Shown in pieces: positions 1-8,196 of a stretch of 64,000 nucleotides of DNA (position 1 is its first letter; every line of letters begins with the position of its first letter). The stretch is from Acidobacteriaceae bacterium (lineage in GTDB: Bacteria; Acidobacteriota; Terriglobia; Terriglobales; Acidobacteriaceae): contig PMYL01000054.1 in assembly GCA_003170825.1 (NCBI GenBank), positions 62,001-126,000 on the forward strand, in the 5' to 3' direction. The notes below the pieces were generated by a model. That model had not been told where the DNA came from, ran no database searches, and worked only from the letters and a program-made list of their open reading frames with translations. Made by a program: the position numbers and the translations under genes.

Positions 1-2
1 TA

Positions 3-1769
3 CAGGATGTGGAAGAGAATAGAATTTCGCCGTTCGTCAAGAAACTCGCTGCCAAACTTGCCAAGACCACCGAAAACGAAGTCAGGACTCTTCCTCCCAC
101 CACACCCGCCTCCATTCGCGAGGCGCTCTTGTATGACTTGCTTTACTTTTCCGTTGCCGCAAAACTCTTTAATTCGGACTTCACGATTTCGGAAATGGTG
201 CGCAAGGATGCCGGGGTGTTTGTTTCTCGAATTCAAGATGCAGGAGGTAATCTCCCGGATTATTTATCCAGCAAATTTGGCGACGAAGACTTTACGCAAT
301 ACAAAGTTCGGGGGCATTACGAAAAGAATGAAACACTTCAACGATATTTTCGTGGAATGATGTGGTTTGGACGCAAGAATTTCCCCCTTTCAGACCGGAA
401 GATGACGCTGGCAGCGATTCTTATTCCAGGTCTCTTGGAGAAGGCCCAGGAGACGCATACGTTTGAATCCCTCGATCAATCGCTCGGCTACGTCGTCGGC
501 GCTCAAGATAAATACACGCTTGCCGGGTATCGTTCTGTAAATAAGAAGGTTTATGGCACAGAGACACCGAATGCGAACCAGGTTGCGGTCAAGCTCGACG
601 ACAAACTTGATGCGTTCAGCCGCGCGGTTGAAAGCGACCTTCCGCCACCTCAAATCGTTTCGGTGCAAACAGGACTAGGGCTCAATCAGCAAGACAGGTT
701 GAAGATGGTTCGCGGCTTCAAGTTCTTGGGCCAGCGATTCACCCTGGATGCCTTTCTTCTCAACCAGATGACCTCTCCAAATGTGGGCAGTGATCAGAAT
801 CCACGAAACCTTCCCTCCACCCTCGACGTGATGATGCTTTTGGGGTCAAAGGCCGCTATCGAAGAACAGCAGCAAGTCCAACAGCGAAATAAATGGGACA
901 ATTATGATTCTCAGGCCAGTAAGCTTGAGGGCGTTACGCAAAAACACCTCACCAGTCAGATAACCTTATATGACGAATGGCTAGGCACCTTGAATTCATT
1001 GTTCCTGCCAACCGCCAGCAAACAATTGTTTGCGCTGGGGCAACCATGGCAATACAAGAACCTGAATGCCGGCGCGGGCAGTTGGACGGAATTGAAGCAC
1101 GACACTATACTCTATGCGGAGCAATCAGCCGCCGAGATGGGTGAAGGCGATGAATTTGAAATTCCACCGTACAACCTACCGGCGCCCAAAGGATATATCG
1201 AGCCGAATCCGATCTTCTTCCAACGTTTGGGGCAGTCCATCGACCAGATGTTGGGGCGATTGAAAGTCTCAGGTTTCATCACCGACGAGTATCTTGATAA
1301 ATTTACTACGTTTCGCAATTTGGCTCGCCGGGCGGAAGCCATTGCGCAAAAAGAAGTCTCAGGAGAATTGATTACGGCGGATGATTACAAATGGATTCAG
1401 AATCTTGAAGCAGCGTTTGATAGGCCCTTGCTTTTACCTCGTGGGTTTGACGAGATAAAGGATCCTTCCGAGCTGCAGATGGCATTGATTGCCGATGTTG
1501 CGACGGACTCTGTTCAGGGCAGGGTTCTGGAAGTCGCGACGGGTACGCCTCAGCGGATCATCGTCGTGGTGAAGGATGCCTATGGGGGGACGCGTCTGAC
1601 TGTCGGATATGTCTATTCGTGGTATGAATTTCCGTCGCAGAAACGTTGGGCTGATTCTGAATGGAAGAAGATCATCTACACAAAGGATTCTTCGGGTAAA
1701 AAGCAGAACAACATAGAACATCCAGGCTGGTATGCACAGTTTATGAAGAACCCCGGTGTTGCAAAATGA
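3..1769 (+). CDS. DUF3160 family protein, N-terminus cut by the window edge
   Basis: The frame is open to the left edge, so the N-terminus and any signal peptide lie outside the window. The signature seen is RGHYEKNETLQRYFRGMMW followed by FGRKNFPLSDRK, together with scattered Trp/Tyr-rich segments near the C-terminus (VGYVYSWYEFPS), as in DUF3160 proteins, a family of large, mostly secreted proteins of unknown function. Its stop overlaps the next start in an ATGA arrangement, so the two genes are probably translated together. Base composition looks lower in GC than the metK-nrdJ region that follows. The family assignment is fairly firm; no function can be given. Confidence 0.75.
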   Translation, partial: QDVEENRISPFVKKLAAKLAKTTENEVRTLPPTTPASIREALLYDLLYFSVAAKLFNSDFTISEMVRKDAGVFVSRIQDAGGNLPDYLSSKFGDEDFTQYKVRGHYEKNETLQRYFRGMMWFGRKNFPLSDRKMTLAAILIPGLLEKAQETHTFESLDQSLGYVVGAQDKYTLAGYRSVNKKVYGTETPNANQVAVKLDDKLDAFSRAVESDLPPPQIVSVQTGLGLNQQDRLKMVRGFKFLGQRFTLDAFLLNQMTSPNVGSDQNPRNLPSTLDVMMLLGSKAAIEEQQQVQQRNKWDNYDSQASKLEGVTQKHLTSQITLYDEWLGTLNSLFLPTASKQLFALGQPWQYKNLNAGAGSWTELKHDTILYAEQSAAEMGEGDEFEIPPYNLPAPKGYIEPNPIFFQRLGQSIDQMLGRLKVSGFITDEYLDKFTTFRNLARRAEAIAQKEVSGELITADDYKWIQNLEAAFDRPLLLPRGFDEIKDPSELQMALIADVATDSVQGRVLEVATGTPQRIIVVVKDAYGGTRLTVGYVYSWYEFPSQKRWADSEWKKIIYTKDSSGKKQNNIEHPGWYAQFMKNPGVAK

Positions 1770-2647
1770 TGCGCCAGGTCCTCTTAATCTTTGTATTCGG
1801 CTTGCTGCAGGCCTCGCCATTTGGATGGGCGCGAGAACTCCACTACTCTAACTGGAGCGACAATCCGCGACCCTACATCGATGCCATCCAGAAGTGTGCG
1901 GGACAATCCTTCCCAACAGTGCCTGCAGGTCAAAACATTCGCGGAGGGATTGTGACTCATCATTTCCTTGCGAACGGGTTGATGGTTCGCTTTTTTGAGG
2001 GATTGCGTAACCAATCTTCGCCCGAGACAATTATTCTGCTAGGGCCTAACCACTTTCATCAAGGTCTGGCCAACATAAGCCTATCCTCACTGCCGTGGAA
2101 GACACCTTTCGGCATTCTTCCGGCAGATGCGCATTTGGTCCAGAGGATAAGTACAGCTATTCGGTTGCCCGAAGATCCTGAAGCCTTTTCTGGCGAACAT
2201 TCCGTGGGCATACTCATTCCTTTTCTGAAGTACTATTTTCCCCGCAGTAAGGTTGTACCTATCCTGATTGATGTGAATGCTCAGGATTCTCGTTTGGATG
2301 AACTTCGTGACGTACTTTTTCGTGTATTGAAAGACGAAAAAGTGTTAGTTCTATTGAGCATGGATTTCTCGCATCATTCGATTTCATCCATTGCTGATAC
2401 GAGAGACCTCAAAGCGAAAGAAGTCATCTCTTCCATGGATGCAAAGGGAACGCGTGACCTTCGCGTAGACTCGCGCAAAGGCTTGCGTCTTTTGCTTGAA
2501 TTGTTAAACCGAGTTGGATGTGACGGAGTGCAATTCAACGAGCACACAAACTCTGCCCGGCTGACAGGTAAATCAAATCAACCTGACGTTACGAGCTACT
2601 TCACGATTTATTTTCTTAACGCCTCGGCCAAGGGAAATGGGAAGTGA
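1766..2647 (+). CDS. MEMO1 / AmmeMemoRadiSam protein B-like, with signal peptide
   Basis: A 293-residue protein of the MEMO1 superfamily (AmmeMemoRadiSam system protein B type). Visible family motifs are GGIVTHHFLANG, ILLGPNHFHQG, GEHSVGILIPFLKYYF and LSMDFSHHS. The His residues in THHF and PNHFH and the single late Cys (VGCDGV) correspond in order to the metal-binding His/His/Cys seen in MEMO proteins. The first 24 residues look like a cleavable signal peptide, so it is probably exported, which is unusual for the family. It overlaps the DUF3160 gene by 4 bp. The radical-SAM and AMMECR1 partners of the three-gene set are not in the window. Confidence 0.8.
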   Translation: MMRQVLLIFVFGLLQASPFGWARELHYSNWSDNPRPYIDAIQKCAGQSFPTVPAGQNIRGGIVTHHFLANGLMVRFFEGLRNQSSPETIILLGPNHFHQGLANISLSSLPWKTPFGILPADAHLVQRISTAIRLPEDPEAFSGEHSVGILIPFLKYYFPRSKVVPILIDVNAQDSRLDELRDVLFRVLKDEKVLVLLSMDFSHHSISSIADTRDLKAKEVISSMDAKGTRDLRVDSRKGLRLLLELLNRVGCDGVQFNEHTNSARLTGKSNQPDVTSYFTIYFLNASAKGNGK

Positions 2648-2693
2648 AGCTAATTGCGGATGACCGGCCAACCGGAAACTGCACACCTGCAAA

Positions 2694-2721
2694 ATGGGAC
2701 CCTCCTGGCGAAGGATCCCAT
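2694..2721. terminator. Hairpin between convergent MEMO1-like gene and metK
   Basis: ATGGGA (2694-2699) and TCCCAT (2716-2721) pair around an inner CCTCC...AAGG. It lies in the 100-bp gap between the convergent ends and could terminate both genes. There is no strong U-tract, so this rests on position and pairing only. Confidence 0.4.
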
Positions 2722-2747
2722 GGTGGTGCGAGCGCGCTGCGGTGGGG

Positions 2748-3911
2748 CTACTTGGCTGCGGCTTTCAATCCGGCCTGCTCGGCCAGGGTGGCGGCCTTGT
2801 CGGTGGCCTCCCAACTGAACTCCGGCTCGGTGCGGCCAAAGTGGCCGTAGGCGGCGGTCTTCTGGTAGATGGGCCGGCGCAGGTTCAGGCTTTCGATGAT
2901 GCCCTTGGGCGTGAGCGAGAAGTTTTTCCTCACCAACTCGGTCAGCCTGGCTTCGCCGATCTTGCCGGTGCCGAAGGTGTCGATGCGCACGCTGACCGGC
3001 TCAGCCACGCCGATGGCGTAGGCAAGCGCCACTTCAGCGCGGTCGGCCAGTCCCGCGGCCACGATGTTCTTGGCGATGTAGCGCGCCATGTAGGCCGCCG
3101 AGCGGTCCACCTTGGTCGGGTCTTTACCCGAAAAAGCGCCGCCGCCGTGACGGCCCATGCCGCCGTAGCTGTCCACGATGATCTTGCGGCCGGTGAGGCC
3201 GGTGTCGCCCATGGGTCCGCCAATGACGAAGCGGCCGGTCGGGTTGATGTGGTACTTGGTGTGCTCGTCCAGCCACTCGGGCGGCAACACAGCCTGGATC
3301 ACGTACTTGAGGATGTCGGCGTGCAACTCCTCATTGGTGACGCTCTCGGAGTGCTGGCTGCTGATGACCACGGCGTCGATGCGCGCCGGCTTGCCGTTCT
3401 CGTCGTACTCGACCGTGACCTGGCTCTTGCCGTCGGGGCGCAGATAGGGCAGCTTGCCGCTCTTGCGCACCGCGGTCAACTGGCGGCAGAGCTTGTGGGC
3501 CAGCGAGATGGGGGCCGGCATCAGTTCGGGGGTTTCGTTGGAGGCGTAGCCGAACATCATGCCCTGGTCGCCGGCGCCGCCGGTGTCAACGCCCTGGGCG
3601 ATGTCGCCGGACTGCTTGTTGATGCTGGAGATGACAGCGCAGGTGTTGGAGTCGAAGCCATACGCAGCGTTGTCGTAGCCGATGGAGGCCACGACGCCAC
3701 GGACAAGGGTCTGAAAATCGACGTAGGCCTTGGTGGTGATTTCCCCGGCGATGACCACCAGGCCAGTGGCCGTCAGGGTTTCGGCAGCGACGCGGCTGTA
3801 GGGGTCCTGCTCCAGGCATGCGTCCAGAATGGCGTCGGAGATCTGGTCCGCCATCTTGTCCGGATGGCCTTCGGTGACTGACTCAGAGGTAAACAAAAAA
3901 CGGTCGCTCAA
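2748..3911 (-). CDS. metK: S-adenosylmethionine synthase
   Basis: Makes S-adenosylmethionine from methionine and ATP in the cytosol. About 387 residues, the usual MetK length. Seen: [24 protein letters not shown] near the N-terminus (ATP site), [12 protein letters not shown], and the loop segment [18 protein letters not shown]. An ATG at 3929 is in frame, but the strong Shine-Dalgarno run (GGGGAGGAG, about 3928-3920) lies inside that extension and is well placed for the TTG at 3911, which also starts the conserved protein at SDRFLF. I therefore prefer 3911. A roughly 150-nt structured leader precedes it. It is transcribed away from the RodZ-like gene upstream, in the same direction. Confidence 0.95.
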   Translation of the reverse strand: MSDRFLFTSESVTEGHPDKMADQISDAILDACLEQDPYSRVAAETLTATGLVVIAGEITTKAYVDFQTLVRGVVASIGYDNAAYGFDSNTCAVISSINKQSGDIAQGVDTGGAGDQGMMFGYASNETPELMPAPISLAHKLCRQLTAVRKSGKLPYLRPDGKSQVTVEYDENGKPARIDAVVISSQHSESVTNEELHADILKYVIQAVLPPEWLDEHTKYHINPTGRFVIGGPMGDTGLTGRKIIVDSYGGMGRHGGGAFSGKDPTKVDRSAAYMARYIAKNIVAAGLADRAEVALAYAIGVAEPVSVRIDTFGTGKIGEARLTELVRKNFSLTPKGIIESLNLRRPIYQKTAAYGHFGRTEPEFSWEATDKAATLAEQAGLKAAAK

Positions 3912-3960
3912 CTTCGGACTCCTCCCCATTGAAGGGATTTAGGTTGGCGGCCTACCGCGA

Positions 3961-4031
3961 TGGCTGCGTTGCACTGGATGAGCGGGCATGGAGAGCGAAA
4001 GACTCCTCTCCTCAATCAGCCACTCGCCCGC
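3961..4031 (-). promoter_or_regulatory. Structured metK leader with possible pseudoknot
   Basis: Reading the minus strand 5'->3': GCGGGC (4031-4026), then TGGCTG (4022-4017), a hairpin GAGAG/CTCTC (4010-4006 with 3995-3991), GCCCGC (3987-3982) closing the first stem, and CAGCCA (3966-3961), which can pair with TGGCTG. That makes an H-type pseudoknot containing an inserted hairpin, ending about 33 nt before the metK ribosome-binding site. metK leaders often hold SAM-sensing RNAs, but this does not match the SAM-I or SAM-II consensus as I remember them. The pairing is seen; a sensing function is inferred. Confidence 0.4.
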
Positions 4032-4083
4032 ATCGGTGAGACACGCCTGCACCGGCAGGCAAAGGCCTGGGGTGTATCCATCT

Positions 4084-4112
4084 ATGGTAATCGCGGCGGG
4101 TGGCCGGGGCAA
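4084..4112 (-). promoter_or_regulatory. metK: Possible sigma-70 promoter for metK
   Basis: On the minus strand TTGCCC (4112-4107), 17 nt, then TACCAT (4089-4084). It would start transcription around 4077, giving the structured leader described just downstream. Spacing is ideal and the hexamers are moderate matches. Confidence 0.4.
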
Positions 4113-4229
4113 AGACTCTTGAGTGAACGGGGAGTAATTCGCGTTCAAGGGCGCTTTGAATGGGTTGAACCGTCGCTCTACGCCATGGCGGGGGCGGCGC
4201 CGGAGCCGGGACCTGTGGCTGGGCCGGGA

Positions 4230-4664
4230 TCAGCGATTGAACCACCACCCGGCACGGAGGCCGAAGTAGCGGACTGTGAGGAAGGCTGCCGCGGCTACGA
4301 CCAGCAGCAGCAGGATGGCGCCGAGCCAGCGCAGACGGGCCTCGGCAGCGTCGTGGCGGAGGATGCGCGCCTTGCCCACGTTGGACGCGAAGGCCGTCCA
4401 ACCGGGGTCGTCGTCCATCCCCTGGCCGGAGGCGTTATAGGCCTTGAGAAAACGCTCGGTCCAGTCCTGCTGGTCCAGGCCCACAACTCCCGCGTAACCG
4501 CGGACGATGCCTTTGTTCAGAATGCCACCGGGAAGGAGGCGATAATGATCCTGCTCCAGCGCAAGCAGATGGCGCTGGCTGATTTTGGTGACCGCGGTGA
4601 TCTCTTCCAGCGCAATGCCGCGGGACAACCGCTCCATGCGCAGGTCTTCTCCAAAGTTTCCCAT
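4230..4664 (-). CDS. RodZ-like helix-turn-helix protein with one membrane segment
   Basis: 144 residues. The N-terminal half is a cytoplasmic HTH of the RodZ type (HTH_25): FGEDLRMERLSRGIALEEI, then TKISQRHLLALEQDHYRLLPGG and the conserved continuation KGIVRGYAGVVGLD. A single hydrophobic segment lies near residues 113-133 (LGAILLLLVVAAAAFLTVRYFG). Only about ten residues follow it, so the periplasmic domain of full-length RodZ is missing. Such short HTH-TM proteins are common beside core genes; a role in cell shape or regulation is possible but not shown. It is followed by metK on the same strand after about 320 bp. Confidence 0.75.
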   Translation of the reverse strand: MGNFGEDLRMERLSRGIALEEITAVTKISQRHLLALEQDHYRLLPGGILNKGIVRGYAGVVGLDQQDWTERFLKAYNASGQGMDDDPGWTAFASNVGKARILRHDAAEARLRWLGAILLLLVVAAAAFLTVRYFGLRAGWWFNR

Positions 4665-4925
4665 CAGCGACCCGGAAACTGGTAACGTACCTTAAAGTTT
4701 ACCACTTTCACAATAAACCGGGTTTCGGTTCCCGTCAAAGCGGTTTATCGATTTTTCCTTGATTTTCATCAGTCTGGGGCCGTCGAAACAGATTGGGAAG
4801 TATAGATCGGCTATGCATCATCCACGCTGGAGGCTTTCGGCGGCCAAAGACGCTTCCTGCCCCAGCTGATACCCTGAAGACGAGGGTTTTCGGCGGCATT
4901 TTGCCCTTCGGAGCCATGCTCAAGA

Positions 4926-6029
4926 ATGAATAAGCTCATCTTTGCCAATCTACTGCACCGCCCCCTGCGCTCGATCATCAGCGTGCTGGCCGTGGCCATC
5001 GAAGTCGTCATGATTCTGTCCATTGTTGCCATCTTCATGGGCATGCTGAACGACCAGAAGCAGCGCACCAACGGCATTGGCGCTGATCTGGTTATCCGTC
5101 CCTCCAATGCCAGTTTTATGACCAGCGTAGGCGGCGCGCCGATGCCCGCCCGGATCGCCGAGGTCTTCCGCCGCATGCCCCACGTGGCCGCGGCCGCCCC
5201 GGTGATTACCAACTTCTCGATGACCGGTAACGTCGAGGTTCTCTATGGCATTGACTACTCAAGCTACAACGCGCTGAAGCCCTTTATCTGGGTCGCCGGC
5301 GGACCGTTCCAGAGGCCTTACGACGTAATTATCGACGATGTTTTTGCGCGCACCGGCAACGGCTACTCTGTGGGCGGCACACTCACCATTCTCAACCACC
5401 CCTTCCGCATCTGCGGCATCGTGGAGAGCGGCAAGGGCGGGCGCAAGCTGGTGCCCATCGAAACGCTGGGCGAGCTGACCGGGTACGACGGCAGGGCCTC
5501 GGTGATTTATTTAAAGAGCGACAACGCTGCCAATGAGGATGCGATCCGGAAGGAGATCGCCGCCACCCGGGGCCTCGAAGGCTACAACGTGCAAACCATG
5601 GACGACCTGATCTCGCTTTATACGCCGTCGAAGTTTCCCGGCTTCGACAAGGCGTTGGACGTGGTGATTACGATTGCTGTCGTGGTGGGCTTTCTGGTGA
5701 TCTTTCAGACCATGTACACGGCGGTGCTGGAGCGGACGCGAGAGATCGGAATTCTCAAGTCGATGGGCGCCTCCAAGCCGACCATCGTCGGCGTGCTGCT
5801 GCGCGAGTGTGCGGTGCTGGCCATTGCCGGCGTGCTGGTGGGCATGGCGGCCACTTTGGGCGTGAGAGCACTGCTCGATGTGAGGTATCCCGGCTTCAGC
5901 TTCGAGCTGACCGCGGCCTGGATGGTCAAGGGAGCGGCGATTGCGTTTGCCGGTTCGCTGCTGGGCTCCCTCTATCCGGCCTGGATGGCCGCACGGAAGG
6001 ACCCTATCGACGCGCTGGCGTACGAGTGA
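4926..6029 (+). CDS. ABC transporter permease, MacB/FtsX type
   Basis: 367 residues with the MacB/FtsX permease layout: an N-terminal membrane helix (about residues 13-37), a long extracytoplasmic MacB-PCD region (GIGADLVIRPSN...), then three C-terminal helices with the conserved REIGILKSMGAS after helix 2 and ending LYPAWMAARKDPIDALAYE. These proteins work with a separate ATPase and often a membrane-fusion protein in efflux or lipoprotein-related transport. No ATPase or fusion protein is adjacent, so its partners must be elsewhere. The start follows the conserved start of the first helix; the upstream GGAG is rather far away. Confidence 0.85.
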   Translation: MNKLIFANLLHRPLRSIISVLAVAIEVVMILSIVAIFMGMLNDQKQRTNGIGADLVIRPSNASFMTSVGGAPMPARIAEVFRRMPHVAAAAPVITNFSMTGNVEVLYGIDYSSYNALKPFIWVAGGPFQRPYDVIIDDVFARTGNGYSVGGTLTILNHPFRICGIVESGKGGRKLVPIETLGELTGYDGRASVIYLKSDNAANEDAIRKEIAATRGLEGYNVQTMDDLISLYTPSKFPGFDKALDVVITIAVVVGFLVIFQTMYTAVLERTREIGILKSMGASKPTIVGVLLRECAVLAIAGVLVGMAATLGVRALLDVRYPGFSFELTAAWMVKGAAIAFAGSLLGSLYPAWMAARKDPIDALAYE

Positions 6030-6031
6030 GT

Positions 6032-6046
6032 CTTGCCTTAGGCAAG
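6032..6046 (+). terminator. Short hairpin after the ABC permease
   Basis: CTTGCC-TTA-GGCAAG immediately follows the permease stop and is followed by a T-rich stretch (tatttt). A weak intrinsic terminator is plausible. Confidence 0.35.
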
Positions 6047-6267
6047 CTGGTATTTTGCCGTGCGTTATTTCTTGTCGAGCGCGTATTCCATGGCCCAGAT
6101 GGAACCGGGGCGCTTGTGTATCCTGGCGCGGAAACGCGATTCCGGCACGGTATACTCGATGCATTCCCTTCGAGACGTTCTTCGTTTCGGCTCCGCAAAG
6201 TCTTCCGATTTTGGGGAATGTGCGTGGGACCGTCTCATCCAGGGTCTTCATTGCGGAGAAACGGTCA

Positions 6268-7749
6268 TTGACGAATTCGTCCAAACGCTGGTTTTACGCG
6301 ATTTGGCTGGTCCTTATCGGCGGCTTCGCGGTTCTGCACGGGCTGCACCTGAGCGCCGATTTTCCTAACAACACGCCGTGGTTCTGCGACTGGGCCAAGT
6401 ACACCGATGAGGGATGGTATGGGAATGCGGCCATTCGCGCGCACCTGTTCGGCAACTGGTATCTGCAGGGCGACTTCAATCCCGCGCCGGCGGTTCCGGT
6501 GTGGCCGTTTCTGGAGTGGGTGCTGTTCTTCTTTACCGGGGTCACGGTTCAGGCCGTGCGCGGGCTGGCCATCGCGTTCTTCTTTGCCAATCTGCTGTTG
6601 AGCTACCTGCTGCTGAGGGCGAGAGGGCCGCGGTGGATGGCGCTGCTGGCCGTCACGCTGCTGGTCACCAGTCCCTTCCTCTACTGCTTCAGCCGGTTGG
6701 CGATTCTGGAGCCCATGCTGATCGCGTTGATGCTGGGAGCCTTGAACCTGGCTGTCCGGCTGCCCCGGTTGCGCCGCCCGGTGTGGGCCTCGGCCTGGAT
6801 CGGCCTGCTTTTTACCCTGATGATGCTCACCAAGACCACCGCCGTTTTTCTCCTTCTGGCGCTGGGGTGGGCTATGCTGCTGCCGCTCTGGCAGAACCGG
6901 AGACTGGCCCTGCGCTGCACCCTGGCCGCGGCGGGCGCCTTTGCCGTTAGCTTCGGCTTGTGGATGGCGCTGATCGTCGCCTTTGGCCTGCTTCCTGACT
7001 ACAAGTACCTCTTCTTTGTGAACAAGTACATCAAACCGCCAGAGTTTTACTGGCCTCTGGTCAGCTTATGGTGGTCGTTCCACGGCGGACTGTGGGTAGA
7101 CCACATCCTTATTCCATTGGCCGGCCTGGTGGTGGTGGGCGCGGCGGTGGCAGGCACGGTGCTGTCCCGGCATAACGCCTGGGGCCGCGGCCTACTGCTG
7201 GACCCGGTCTTTGGCGCGTCCGTGTGGGCCGTCGCGGGCTACATTCTCTTCATGACCTACCAGAACCATCCGCAGCCGCGCTACTTTGCCGTGGTGGCCT
7301 TTTTCTGCTTCTTTGTGGTGGCGCAGGGGGCTGAGGCGTTGCTGGGCCGAACGGCCCCGGCTGGCGAGAACCGGATGCTCCGTGGCCCGGCACACTTACT
7401 GGGTTGGGGCGTCATCGGACTGGCCGTGCTGGCGATGAGCGTCAATGGCGCCTGGACCCTGAACTACGCTGACCATCCGGAGTACACATTTGTGAATGCG
7501 GCCCAGCGGCTGACCCAATATATCGATGCCCACCCCAACGGCAAACGGCTATTGGTTTCGGTCAGCGGCGACCAGATCACGCTGGTTACCCACTTGCCCA
7601 CCCTGTGCGACGATTTCGGAACCCCCAGCAGATTATTTCCAGACCTGCCTTCCAAGCTCGCTTTCTACCAGCCCGGCTGGTACGCCACCTGGAACGACAT
7701 GGATCCCGGCACGCTCGAGGACCTGCATAACCACTTCTCAGTGGAATAG
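6268..7749 (+). CDS. Glycosyltransferase family 39-like membrane protein, ends at an in-frame amber
   Basis: 493 residues of a GT39/PMT-type polytopic membrane protein: a first helix (WFYAIWLVLIGGFAVLHGLHL), the characteristic DEGWYGNAAIRAHLFGNWYLQG acidic first loop, then about ten further hydrophobic segments and a short soluble C-terminus. It probably moves a sugar from a lipid-linked donor to a lipid or protein at the outer face of the membrane. The frame is open further upstream, but a TTG at 6268 has GGAGAA seven bases before it and begins just before helix 1, so I choose it. The stop TAG at 7747-7749 appears premature: the same frame continues with protein-like sequence to 7902. Confidence 0.75.
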   Translation: MTNSSKRWFYAIWLVLIGGFAVLHGLHLSADFPNNTPWFCDWAKYTDEGWYGNAAIRAHLFGNWYLQGDFNPAPAVPVWPFLEWVLFFFTGVTVQAVRGLAIAFFFANLLLSYLLLRARGPRWMALLAVTLLVTSPFLYCFSRLAILEPMLIALMLGALNLAVRLPRLRRPVWASAWIGLLFTLMMLTKTTAVFLLLALGWAMLLPLWQNRRLALRCTLAAAGAFAVSFGLWMALIVAFGLLPDYKYLFFVNKYIKPPEFYWPLVSLWWSFHGGLWVDHILIPLAGLVVVGAAVAGTVLSRHNAWGRGLLLDPVFGASVWAVAGYILFMTYQNHPQPRYFAVVAFFCFFVVAQGAEALLGRTAPAGENRMLRGPAHLLGWGVIGLAVLAMSVNGAWTLNYADHPEYTFVNAAQRLTQYIDAHPNGKRLLVSVSGDQITLVTHLPTLCDDFGTPSRLFPDLPSKLAFYQPGWYATWNDMDPGTLEDLHNHFSVE

Positions 7750-7902
7750 GCAGCCAGCTTTCGGGCCTTCGACGACCCGGACCGCAACCTTCTGGTTCTC
7801 TTCAAGTTGCACCCGCTACCCGGCGGCCAGGTGCGCGACTCAGGCGGGCCAAAGCTCCAGGTCCCGCTCCCCGGCGACAAGATCGAGATTCCGGTGGAGT
7901 AA
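7750..7902 (+). pseudogene. In-frame C-terminal continuation of the glycosyltransferase beyond TAG
   Basis: After the TAG at 7747-7749 the same frame encodes AASFRAFDDPDRNLLVLFKL and then a Pro/Gly-rich tail ending DKIEIPVE and a TAA at 7900-7902. The sequence reads like the C-terminal beta-strand domain of this glycosyltransferase family and has no start or RBS of its own. The simplest reading is a CAG-to-TAG change (Gln to amber) removing about 50 residues. Readthrough or a sequencing error would give the full 544-residue protein. Confidence 0.6.
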
Positions 7903-8196
7903 GGCGGCGAAGGATTCTGGCGGCACTCTCTTGAAAAGGGGAAGCGGCAGTGGGCCGTTTGGGGCTGGCCGCGCGGCCGAAGCGCGAGCAACTGCCTCGT
8001 CAGGGTACTGCGCGGTCCAGCCCAAATCGGTACTTTCCGGTTCTGAAAGCCGGTTCCGGAACCCTGTGACTGCAATCACTCGACAGTGGCCAATGCGGAT
8101 GATAGGCTTCGATTGACTTTTCTGCGCTGTTCTGCGAGGTCCAAGTTTTCTGCGGCCGTTCGCGATACGGATTCAAACCTAAGTCTGGGAGGACAT

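Noticed and set aside
2694-3881. 395-codon open frame on the + strand across metK
   Set aside because: It is the antisense shadow of metK; the translation is Gly/Val/Ala-rich with no RBS or domain, while metK on the other strand is unmistakable.
3930-4083. SAM-I or SAM-II riboswitch before metK
   Set aside because: The conserved core sequences of these classes are not present; only the pairing pattern is reported.
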